This document shows, piece after piece, positions 1 through 6,826 of a stretch of DNA of 64,000 nucleotides. The DNA is taken from contig JAHBTD010000003.1 in NCBI GenBank assembly GCA_019638775.1, forward strand, positions 186,001 to 250,000, written 5' to 3'. The notes under the pieces were generated by a model. It had not been told where the DNA came from, ran no database searches, and saw nothing but the letters and a program-made list of their open reading frames with translations. Every line of letters begins with the position of its first letter. Position 1 is the stretch's first letter. Both the position numbers and the translations under genes were made by a program. The DNA is from Fimbriimonadaceae bacterium. GTDB lineage: Bacteria; Armatimonadota; Fimbriimonadia; Fimbriimonadales; Fimbriimonadaceae.

Positions 1-883
1 ATATCTGCTCGACAGCACTTCGCTTTACGCCGAGACAGGCTTACTCGTGCTTGGGATGACGTTCATCATCATTACGGGCAACATTGACCTTTCGGTGGCC
101 TCCAGCATGGCATTGGTGGCTTGTACAGTGGCAAAGCTCACCGACTCAGGGATGCCGATCCCGGCAGCGATGATCATTGGCCTTGCCGTCGGGGGGCTTC
201 TCGGCGCGTTCAATGGCCTGCTGGTAGCCTACGCCAAACTGCCTTCTTTCCTGGTGACTCTGGGAACGCTTGCCCTTTATCGCGGTATAGCTCAAGCCTG
301 GATGGGAGCTGCTTCGGTGCCGCTTCCAGCATCCTTTGTCGGGCTGGAGAAGCTGGATTTCCCTCTACTCGGCGTCCCGATGCCGATGGGGATTGTGTTG
401 ATGATCGCGCTGATTCTTGGGCTTGTCCTGCATCGAACCATCACAGGAAGGTGGATTTTCGCGGTCGGAATCAACGAGAATGCCGCTTACTTTGCCGCCG
501 TGCCAACCCAAGCGGTGAAATTCTGGGTGTTTGTAAATGCAGGATTTCTCGCTGCCGTCGCCGGCCTCCTTATCGATTCGCGGCTGGGCGTTGCGCGCTA
601 CGACGTCGCCCCTGGCTTGGAACTTGACGCGATCACTGCGACGGTCCTTGGTGGGACGAGCATCTACGGCGGGCGAGGGTCTGTTCTGGGCTCCATGCTC
701 GCGCTATTCTTAATTGCGATTATTCGGGTTCAGATGGGGTTGGCGAACATCTCTGCCGAGGTGCAGATGACAGTTGTGGGGACCCTTTTGATCGTGGCGG
801 TTGCCATCACTATGCTCACGAGTCGGCTTGGTGGCAACAGCCGTCGGGTTGTGGCAGGAGTGAAGGCCTCCTCTGGTGAATAA
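1..883 (+). CDS. Sugar ABC transporter permease, RbsC/RhaQ-like (5' truncated)
   Basis: Inner-membrane permease of a CUT2-type (ribose/rhamnose family) ABC importer. The frame is open from base 2, upstream of the first ATG at 47, so the gene is cut by the window edge. The visible part holds the family hallmark GNIDLSVAS near the start, repeated hydrophobic segments, and the conserved LDAITATVLGGTSIYGGRGS stretch near residue 210. Its stop overlaps the start of the binding-protein gene by 8 bases, so the two are translated together. The rhamnose assignment is inferred from the downstream RhaS-like protein; the ATPase and any second permease would lie upstream, outside the window. Confidence 0.9.
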   Translation, partial: YLLDSTSLYAETGLLVLGMTFIIITGNIDLSVASSMALVACTVAKLTDSGMPIPAAMIIGLAVGGLLGAFNGLLVAYAKLPSFLVTLGTLALYRGIAQAWMGAASVPLPASFVGLEKLDFPLLGVPMPMGIVLMIALILGLVLHRTITGRWIFAVGINENAAYFAAVPTQAVKFWVFVNAGFLAAVAGLLIDSRLGVARYDVAPGLELDAITATVLGGTSIYGGRGSVLGSMLALFLIAIIRVQMGLANISAEVQMTVVGTLLIVAVAITMLTSRLGGNSRRVVAGVKASSGE

Positions 884-1949
884 TAAGCGCAGCATGCGAA
901 AACTGTTGCTCCTTTTGCCGATCGCCGCGCTTGTCCTGGCTGCGTGCCAACGCCCCGCCGACGAACTGAAATCTTCGACATCCGGCACACCAACCGCCGG
1001 TCAAAAGCTGAAGATCGTCTTCATCCCGAAAAACTCTGGCAATCCCTACTTCGACCAGGTCTCGGCGGGATTCGAAGAGGCGGCAAAGGCAGCGGGTTGT
1101 GAGTTCACGACTGTCGCTCCGGCAAAAGGTGATGCGACTTCTCAAATCCCGATCATCAAGGAGCAGATCCAGCGCAAAGTGGACGTGATCGCGCTTTCGG
1201 CAAACAGTCCAGACGCTCTAAACGTGGTCTTGGACGAGGCGAAGGCAGCCGGAATTTTGGTTGTAACCGTCGATTCTGACCTCACCCGAAACGAGTCGCA
1301 TCGAGAGGCATGTGTTCTTTCTCCCGATGCCAAGCAGATCGGCGAGAGCCAAGTGGAGCTTTTAGGTTCACAAATCGGCTACGAAGGCGACATCGCAATT
1401 TTGAGCGCCACCCACGACGCCCCCAACCAAAATGCTTGGATCGCCGTCATGCAAGAGGCGCTGAAGCAGCCCAAGTACGCGAAGATGAAGCTGGTGGATA
1501 CGGTTTATGGTGACGATCAGCCGGAAAAGAGCGCGACCGAGTTTGAGGCTTTGCTTTCCAAACATTCGAATCTGCGTGGTGTGATCTCACCCACCAGCGT
1601 CGGTCTTGCCGCCGCCGCCCAGGCCTTAGAGACATCCGGCAAGTTTCCGGGTGGACCGAAGGCCTCGGGAGCCGGCCTCTTCTTGACCGGCCTCAGCACC
1701 CCGAACCAGCTAAAGAAGTTTGTAGAAGGCGGCGTGATCCAGGCGTTTCAGCTTTGGAGTCCGCGCGATATGGGCGTGCTTTGCTGCAACGTCGCAATCG
1801 CGATCAAGCAGGGCAAGCTCACTCCAGGTGATGGCGTGGAGTTTGACGATCCGAAGCTGGGCAAGCAGAAGTTCGGCACGAATAATGTGATCAACATCAG
1901 CCCGCTGACGACGTTTGACAAGTCAAACATCGCAAATTTTGACTTTTGA
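876..1949 (+). CDS. rhaS: Periplasmic sugar-binding lipoprotein, RhaS-like
   Basis: Substrate-binding protein of the ABC importer whose permease gene it overlaps. The GTG at 876 gives an 8-base overlap; an ATG at 894 is an alternative. A signal peptide with lipobox LAAC puts the lipidated Cys at residue 24 (from the GTG). The mature part is a type I periplasmic-binding fold (KIVFIPKNSGNPYFDQ at the N-terminus). The segments TVYGDDQPEKSATE, GVISPTSVGLAAAAQ and FQLWSPRDMG match what I know of rhamnose-binding RhaS proteins better than ribose-binding RbsB. The family call is firm; rhamnose as the ligand is inference. Confidence 0.8.
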   Translation: MNNKRSMRKLLLLLPIAALVLAACQRPADELKSSTSGTPTAGQKLKIVFIPKNSGNPYFDQVSAGFEEAAKAAGCEFTTVAPAKGDATSQIPIIKEQIQRKVDVIALSANSPDALNVVLDEAKAAGILVVTVDSDLTRNESHREACVLSPDAKQIGESQVELLGSQIGYEGDIAILSATHDAPNQNAWIAVMQEALKQPKYAKMKLVDTVYGDDQPEKSATEFEALLSKHSNLRGVISPTSVGLAAAAQALETSGKFPGGPKASGAGLFLTGLSTPNQLKKFVEGGVIQAFQLWSPRDMGVLCCNVAIAIKQGKLTPGDGVEFDDPKLGKQKFGTNNVINISPLTTFDKSNIANFDF

Positions 1950-1962
1950 TTGGTGAGGATGA

Positions 1963-2514
1963 ATGTCTTCGTATAACGTGAGGTTAAGTCAGCAAGACTT
2001 GGCCTCATATTGTTCACGCTACTCTTACCCGTTAGAAGAAAGCGTTTCTGCACTTGTACCTGCTGTGAAATCTCGCGGCTGTCTCACACTTGACGACCTC
2101 AAAACGGTCGGCAACTGGAAATCACCTCGTATTCGCCCCAAGATCGCTCGAAACACCGATGCGCTTGTCCAAGAAGTTACACGAAGCATGCTGCAGACTA
2201 AGTCAATTCGGCTGGCTGTGTACATCCCTCAAGCATTGGTCGGAGTGGGCATGCCGGTCGCGTCAACCCTTCTCCACTGGTTCCATGATGACCCCTACCC
2301 GATTCTTGACTTTCGCGCTCTGTGGAGTATGGGCTTTGACGACGGGACCGTCTACTCGCTTGACTTTTGGGAGTCTTACGTCAACTCAGTCAGGCAGCTT
2401 GCCCAAGACTGGAACGTAGACATGCGCACTCTAGACCGAGCGCTTTGGCAGTACTCCAATGAGCATCAGCCAGCGCAAGCGAACGCAGTGAAGGTCCGGC
2501 CTGGAAATCCATAG
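1963..2514 (+). CDS. Unknown protein, 183 aa
   Basis: I do not recognise this protein. The ATG is preceded by GGTGAGGA at good spacing and lies 13 bases after the rhaS stop, so it could be cotranscribed. It has no signal peptide or membrane segment. The C-terminal half has the pattern LLHWFHDDPYPILDFRALWSMG followed by an aromatic-rich stretch and MRTLDRALWQYS. This faintly recalls helix-hairpin-helix, OGG-like glycosylase-fold proteins, but no catalytic Lys/Asp pair can be assigned by eye. Confidence 0.7.
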   Translation: MSSYNVRLSQQDLASYCSRYSYPLEESVSALVPAVKSRGCLTLDDLKTVGNWKSPRIRPKIARNTDALVQEVTRSMLQTKSIRLAVYIPQALVGVGMPVASTLLHWFHDDPYPILDFRALWSMGFDDGTVYSLDFWESYVNSVRQLAQDWNVDMRTLDRALWQYSNEHQPAQANAVKVRPGNP

Positions 2515-2589
2515 AATCAAACACGTTTTGTACGCCACGTTATTCCTATATTCAATTTCGAGCAGCAATAAAAAATGAACTAGCTGTTG

Positions 2590-2616
2590 TTCTCCTACGA
2601 TTGCGCGTAAGGAGAA
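2590..2616 (+). promoter_or_regulatory. Inverted repeat before the copper-storage gene
   Basis: TTCTCCT (2590-2596) and AGGAGAA (2610-2616) form a 7-bp inverted repeat with a 13-base spacer. The right arm contains the Shine-Dalgarno of the leader ORF at 2621, so in RNA the fold would hide that site; as DNA it could be an operator. Confidence 0.4.
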
Positions 2617-2620
2617 GTAA

Positions 2621-2653
2621 GTGCGTCGGGCGGCCGACGCAAGGAGAAAATAA
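2621..2653 (+). CDS. Leader mini-ORF, 10 codons
   Basis: GTG at 2621 opens a 10-codon frame (MRRAADARRK). AAGGAG at 2609-2614 lies 6 bases upstream. Its TAA overlaps the ATG of the copper-storage gene as TAATG. A perfect 8-bp hairpin (TGCGTCGG 2622-2629, CCGACGCA 2634-2641) lies wholly within the mini-ORF and ends at the Shine-Dalgarno of the main gene. This arrangement suggests translational coupling: ribosomes reading the leader would melt the hairpin. It is inference from spacing only. Confidence 0.45.
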   Translation: MRRAADARRK

Positions 2654-2979
2654 TGGCAAATACAGCTACTCTTGACCGATGTATCGAGTCCTGTACGAGT
2701 TGTGAAAAGGAATGCCGATCCTGCGCCTCGGAGTGTCGAGGCATGACCGACAAGCCAGAGATGGTTGATTGCGCTCGTGCATGCGAGATGTGCGCTTCGG
2801 AATGTGCGCGAACCGTTCAGGCGATGGAGCGGGGCTCTAACGACAATTGTTCAAAGTGCGCTTCGATGTGCGAAAAATGCGCTGCCGAGTGTGATAAGTA
2901 CGACCACGAGATGTGCAAGCATTGCGCTCAGAGCTGCCGAGACTGCGCGGAAATTTGCCGCGAATCGGCAGCTGCATGA
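2653..2979 (+). CDS. Four-helix-bundle copper-storage protein (Csp, DUF326)
   Basis: Small Cys-rich protein of the Csp/DUF326 family, whose members bind many Cu(I) ions inside a four-helix bundle through CxxxC motifs. The 108 residues hold about 20 cysteines in CxxxC or CxxC spacing along each predicted helix (CIESCTSCEKECRSCASEC, CARACEMCASEC, CSKCASMCEKCAAEC, CKHCAQSCRDCAEIC). There is no signal or Tat sequence, so it is probably the cytosolic Csp3-like type. AGGAGA at 2642-2647 is well placed for the ATG at 2653. It stands alone with its leader ORF; no copper ATPase or CueR/CsoR gene is adjacent. Confidence 0.9.
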   Translation: MANTATLDRCIESCTSCEKECRSCASECRGMTDKPEMVDCARACEMCASECARTVQAMERGSNDNCSKCASMCEKCAAECDKYDHEMCKHCAQSCRDCAEICRESAAA

Positions 2980-2994
2980 TCGTGAATCTGCCAC

Positions 2995-3024
2995 GGGGAG
3001 GCATGCTGTCCATCCTGCCTCCCC
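2995..3024 (+). terminator. Hairpin after the copper-storage gene
   Basis: GGGGAGGC (2995-3002) pairs perfectly with GCCTCCCC (3017-3024) 16 bases after the stop. No T-run follows, so termination is only a possible role. Confidence 0.35.
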
Positions 3025-3118
3025 CACAATCATAGGCAATTAGCCGGAGGAGCTGATCCGGCGAATGCAGGCTACTGCCTGCGACTACGCATTCATGTGA
3101 TCTTGTTTCAACTTACTC

Positions 3119-3152
3119 TTGACAAGATATGTTGCTATTTAGTAACATATCT
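3119..3152 (+). promoter_or_regulatory. Promoter with overlapping palindromic operator for the ArsR gene
   Basis: A consensus -35 TTGACA (3119-3124) and a -10 TAACAT (3143-3148) are 18 bases apart. Over them lies a 28-bp palindrome: AGATATGTT (3125-3133) mirrors AACATATCT (3144-3152), and the inner bases also pair with one mismatch. The size and position fit an ArsR operator and predict autorepression. The start codon is only 9 bases after the -10, so the transcript should be almost leaderless. Confidence 0.75.
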
Positions 3153-3157
3153 GTGCG

Positions 3158-3496
3158 ATGGCGGAGGATGTCTGGAAGGCACTGGCCGATCCGACACGGC
3201 GCGCGATTTTGGACCAGTTACGCGATGAGCCACGGACGACCGGTGAGCTTGTCGAAGCTTTTCCGAACCTGGATCGATGCACGGTAATGAAACACCTTGA
3301 GATCTTGGTTCGGTGTGGACTTGTGCTCCCGCGCAAGCAGGGAAGGGTACGGCAGAACTATCTGAATCCAGCCCCATTGCAGGCGATCGTGGAGCGGTGG
3401 GTTCACGGGCACACTGCTCGAATTGCCGAAGCCGCGTTTAGGCTCAAACGCATCGCGGAGGAAGAGAATGGAACAGGCAGTCATCAAACAGATTGA
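3158..3496 (+). CDS. ArsR-family winged-helix repressor
   Basis: A 112-residue HTH protein of the ArsR/SmtB family. It begins with the typical WKALADPTRRAILDQLRDEPRTTGELVE, followed by a recognition-helix region (DRCTVMKHLEILVRCGLV) and a basic wing (PRKQGRVRQNYLNPAPL). No metal-binding Cys pair is evident, which fits the subgroup that pairs with AHSA1/SRPBCC proteins rather than the metal sensors. The downstream SRPBCC gene overlaps it by 29 bases. The palindrome at 3125-3152 is the probable operator. Confidence 0.92.
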   Translation: MAEDVWKALADPTRRAILDQLRDEPRTTGELVEAFPNLDRCTVMKHLEILVRCGLVLPRKQGRVRQNYLNPAPLQAIVERWVHGHTARIAEAAFRLKRIAEEENGTGSHQTD

Positions 3497-3917
3497 ACTT
3501 GAACTCGACATTAATGCCCCAATCGGGCGGGTTTGGAACTCCTTGCTCAACGAGCTACCGGTCTGGTGGCCGGGCGACTTTTTGGGTTATCCCGAGGGTG
3601 GTCCAATAAAATTTGAGCCACATGTCGGCGGACGATTGTATGAACAGACTGAGGACGGCAAGAGCCTTCTTTGGTCGACGGTGATCGCCATTGCGCCTGA
3701 AAAGTCGATGGACTTCATCGGATACATGACCCCTGCGTTTGGTGGCCCCACGCTGACAATGCTGCATCTAGAGCTCGAAGCGGATGGGGACGCAAAGACG
3801 AAGTTTAAGATGACGGACTCGCTTCTGGGTCGAGTCTCAGAGGAGGGCGAAGCCAGCATGAATCAGGGCTGGAGCTATCTGTTCGGAGCATTTAAGGCGC
3901 ACTGCGAGAAGGGCTAG
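3468..3917 (+). CDS. SRPBCC/AHSA1-domain protein
   Basis: A 149-residue START-like domain protein (AHSA1/activator of Hsp90 ATPase homologue family). I chose the ATG at 3468, which follows GGAGGAAGAG, over an in-frame codon at 3423. The domain begins IELELDINAPIGRVWNSL and ends with a C-terminal helix (SMNQGWSYLFGAFKAHCEKG) that would close the hydrophobic cavity. ArsR-SRPBCC gene pairs are common; the ligand is generally unknown, and none can be inferred here. The 29-base overlap implies coupled translation. Confidence 0.85.
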   Translation: MEQAVIKQIELELDINAPIGRVWNSLLNELPVWWPGDFLGYPEGGPIKFEPHVGGRLYEQTEDGKSLLWSTVIAIAPEKSMDFIGYMTPAFGGPTLTMLHLELEADGDAKTKFKMTDSLLGRVSEEGEASMNQGWSYLFGAFKAHCEKG

Positions 3918-3964
3918 AGTGTTTCCCCTTCCAGATCAATCCTTTGGATTGGCGAGGCAGGGGA

Positions 3965-3990
3965 AATCCAAAATCTAAAATCCAAAATCG
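3965..3990. repeat. A-rich dispersed repeat, copy 1
   Basis: A run built of the unit ATCCAAA(A/T)C, three near-copies, just downstream of tRNA-Ser. A second, similar run lies at 35909-35941. Both are intergenic and both flank the 3' end of a gene. Confidence 0.5.
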
Positions 3991-3993
3991 GAG

Positions 3994-4082
<89 letters not shown>

Positions 4083-4228
4083 GAGGGCAGATTATGGCAG
4101 ACTCTCTTGCAAAATTCACCCCAGGGGGACTCTCTGTTCGCGAAACTTGAGCGCCCATTGAGAACACCGACCGTTGAAGCGTGCTTCACTGTTCACAAGA
4201 AGCTGAGTGTGAGGTGGAAAAGCAAACC

Positions 4229-6319
4229 CTACCTTGTCGGAAGCCTAAGGCGTGCGGGCATTTCGCGCACTGCTTGATCGACCGTCATAGGTCCAGTCAC
4301 TTTATCGCCAGAGATGACATAGACGCCGGGCTTACGCTTTTGAAGGTCAGGCCGAACATCGCCGGTTGCGGGTGCGACAAGCCGACTCGGCCTGCGCATG
4401 AAGAGCTCTTTTGCAAGCGAGACGGACTGTGGCCCAACTGTAATGGCGTGTTCATCATCCATGAGCCCAAGGGAGGCGCAGAAGTAGCCAGACCCAAAGA
4501 ACGCGATCTGTTCGGAGAGTCCAGCGAATCGAGTCATCGTGTTAAAAGCCGTCTGACTCAGGTGAAAAGCCGTCCTCACACGGTCACTGTCCGGAGCTAG
4601 GTCTGCATCTCGATAAAGCCGTGAGTAGCTGTTGCACAGTCGGATCGCGGTTGCCGTGCAAGACTCTTTATAGGTGTCGAGGATTTCTGGTGTCATCACA
4701 TCGACCGGTCCGGGTTGTTCGGGAGCCTGAATCATAAGGTTCCAAACGCCGCTTGAGCTTACGAAAACCTCTTTTGCACGGAGCAGTACGCGCAACCCGT
4801 TTTGAAATGCTTGCGGGTCCCCCGTCGAGAGAAAAACCTGCAATGCGGCGTCGGCATAAGCCAGATAATCGCCAAGATAGGCACGCGGCGGGTCTTCTCG
4901 GCCTATCGTACGGACCACATCGTCGGCAACTCTGAACCTGTCGATGTTCATCCAAAATGGCAGGGTGCGCTGAAGGCGGTCGTCGTCGCCGATCATGCGG
5001 GCGGTTTGCAGCATCCGGGCCAGCACGGTTGCGTTGACATCAAGATAAAGCTCTCCTGTGCTTTTGGGCTCTTTGCTGCGTGCGGAGCGCAGCTTGCTGA
5101 GAACCGGTTCAAATCGCGCAGATTCCAGAGCCGCTCGTGGATCACGCAATACGAGCGTCATCGCAGGGTTCGTCTCTACTCGGAGGCCGAGGACGTCGCG
5201 GGCAAAGTCAAGATCGCTTCCTTTGAGAGTTTCTCGCAAAAGCCGGGGCGGGAAACTCACGCTTGGACTTCTTCCATCAGCACGTACGTCAGAAAGCCGC
5301 GATGCCCACACAAAGCCTTGCGAATCCCATTGCGCCTGAAACTGATCGTAGGTGCTCAGCGCTAACCGCCGATAGAGTCCTTCACCGAAGAGTGCTGATG
5401 CCAGACCAAGCACCTGCATCATTTCAGCGTTTTCAAGAGAATTTTTTTCGAAGTCGGGCCGAACCAATCCGTTCGAGTTATTGAGGGCGACAAAAAACCC
5501 GCCGTCCATCCAATCGACAATAGAACTGGTGAGCAAGGGATCCATCCAAGCTCGGAAGGCGTTTTCATCGTCGAGAAGGCAGATGTACCGAAAGGCGCCG
5601 ACACGCAAAGTCGTACGCCCAAAAACCGGGAATCCGCCATTCTTGATGTCTGCCAGCGCAGAGATAGCGCTGGCCTGTGCCTGAAAGTCAGGCAAGCCGA
5701 CCTGGGGTGTATGAGTCAGAAGCTCTATGTCGCGCTGATGCGGCGATGTCACCTCTGTTTGAGGAGTTGTTGATGCACGTTCCGAATACTTATCGAGTTG
5801 GCCTTCGAGAAGGTCAAGCAAAGCAGGCCAAACCGCAGGAACGGTTGTTCCAAAGTTAGCTGCGCTGTCGAAATAGCGCCCATCGGGGGTTAAAAACCAG
5901 ATTTGGTATCCCCTCTGAAGCCCTGTTTGTGCCCTGCTAAGGGGGAGGTATGTGCTCAACCACTGCGGCGAGTCCTGGGAGTCGATTCGGACGCAGACAA
6001 AGTGTCGATTGATAAAACTCGCCACGTCGGTATCGGTGAAGATTTGGTTTTCGATGGTCCAACCAAGGCTTGATGACGAGACCCCAATCACAAGCATGAT
6101 GGGCTTCCCCTCACGACGGGCCTTTGCGAAAGCTTCCTCAGACATCGGGTGCCAGTCGATGATGGAGCGCATCGCTTGGCGGAGGAAGGGTGCGGATTCG
6201 TCTTGGAGGCGGTTCGTGGGGAGAGGCGGCACAAAGGGTTCTAACCAACGAACCATCATGCCGATGCCAAAGAGCATGCATAGGCACAGGGTCATCACTC
6301 CAAAATTCGGTTTCCGCAT
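4229..6319 (-). CDS. Membrane-anchored DUF255/thioredoxin-like protein without CxxC
   Basis: A 696-residue protein with one N-terminal membrane segment (about residues 8-25) and then a thioredoxin-like domain of the DUF255 (YyaL/SPATA20) type. The stretch IDWHPMSEEAFAKARREGKPIMLVIG, followed by VRIDSQDSPQWLSTYLP, parallels the family sequence around the active site. Where the family has CHWCH, this protein has SSSLGW, so the redox-active cysteines are absent. The C-terminal 500 residues are probably the helical barrel found in that family. It is probably a periplasmic-facing, catalytically altered relative. A perfect TATAAT lies 12 bases upstream of the ATG. Confidence 0.7.
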   Translation of the reverse strand: MRKPNFGVMTLCLCMLFGIGMMVRWLEPFVPPLPTNRLQDESAPFLRQAMRSIIDWHPMSEEAFAKARREGKPIMLVIGVSSSSLGWTIENQIFTDTDVASFINRHFVCVRIDSQDSPQWLSTYLPLSRAQTGLQRGYQIWFLTPDGRYFDSAANFGTTVPAVWPALLDLLEGQLDKYSERASTTPQTEVTSPHQRDIELLTHTPQVGLPDFQAQASAISALADIKNGGFPVFGRTTLRVGAFRYICLLDDENAFRAWMDPLLTSSIVDWMDGGFFVALNNSNGLVRPDFEKNSLENAEMMQVLGLASALFGEGLYRRLALSTYDQFQAQWDSQGFVWASRLSDVRADGRSPSVSFPPRLLRETLKGSDLDFARDVLGLRVETNPAMTLVLRDPRAALESARFEPVLSKLRSARSKEPKSTGELYLDVNATVLARMLQTARMIGDDDRLQRTLPFWMNIDRFRVADDVVRTIGREDPPRAYLGDYLAYADAALQVFLSTGDPQAFQNGLRVLLRAKEVFVSSSGVWNLMIQAPEQPGPVDVMTPEILDTYKESCTATAIRLCNSYSRLYRDADLAPDSDRVRTAFHLSQTAFNTMTRFAGLSEQIAFFGSGYFCASLGLMDDEHAITVGPQSVSLAKELFMRRPSRLVAPATGDVRPDLQKRKPGVYVISGDKVTGPMTVDQAVREMPARLRLPTR

Positions 6320-6331
6320 GGGTAGGCGTCC

Positions 6332-6337
6332 ATTATA
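6332..6337 (-). promoter_or_regulatory. -10 box of the DUF255-like gene
   Basis: On the minus strand TATAAT is followed by 12 bases and the ATG at 6319, predicting a 5' leader of about five bases without room for a Shine-Dalgarno. No good -35 is visible. Confidence 0.5.
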
Positions 6338-6391
6338 GGTGACGCGCGAGGCAGCCTCGACGTGCCTGAGTTGGTCCCAGGATGAGCCTCA

Positions 6392-6520
6392 TTGACAATG
6401 TGCCTCCACTCAGGTACTATTTCGACCCAAGGCCACCGATGATGGTTGCCGTTGTATGGAGTCACTTGAGAGTGGTTGCATAGAGCGGCATCGAACTGGG
6501 GGCCTTGAGACAGACGGAGG
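6392..6520 (+). promoter_or_regulatory. Promoter and structured leader of rpsO
   Basis: TTGACA (6392-6397), a 17-base spacer and TACTAT (6415-6420) form a near-ideal sigma-70 promoter. The roughly 110-base leader is closed by CAAGGCC (6428-6434) pairing with GGCCTTG (6501-6507). GGAGG (6516-6520) is 15 bases from the ATG and could pair with CTTCC (6525-6529). This fits a leader for S15 autoregulation, which is known in several bacteria with unrelated structures; the mechanism here is inference. Confidence 0.7.
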
Positions 6521-6535
6521 CTAACTTCCTACAGA

Positions 6536-6817
6536 ATGCCGCTGGAAAAGCAACAAAAGTCACAGATCATTAGCGAACACGCCGTGAAACCCGGCGACAC
6601 TGGTTCTGCAGAAGTGCAGATCGCTGTGATGCACGCTCGTATCCAACAGATTACGGGACACCTTCAGAAGAACCCGAAGGACTTTCATAGTCGTCGAGGT
6701 CTCATGATATTGGTCGGTAAACGCCGACGTCTTGAAGGCTATCTCAAAGCAAAGGATATTACGAAGTATCGCGAACTGATCAAGACTCTAGGTATTCGTG
6801 AAGTCAAGCCTCGTTAG
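6536..6817 (+). CDS. rpsO: Ribosomal protein S15
   Basis: Primary 16S rRNA-binding protein of the small-subunit platform. The 93 residues contain the family core GDTGSAEVQIAV and HSRRGLMILVGKRRRLEGYLK; usual length is about 89, the extra residues being N-terminal. The pnp gene follows after 9 bases, the classic rpsO-pnp order, so both are driven by the promoter at 6392. The Shine-Dalgarno at 6516-6520 is unusually distant and may be held in a small hairpin. Confidence 0.97.
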   Translation: MPLEKQQKSQIISEHAVKPGDTGSAEVQIAVMHARIQQITGHLQKNPKDFHSRRGLMILVGKRRRLEGYLKAKDITKYRELIKTLGIREVKPR

Positions 6818-6826
6818 GAGGCTCCA

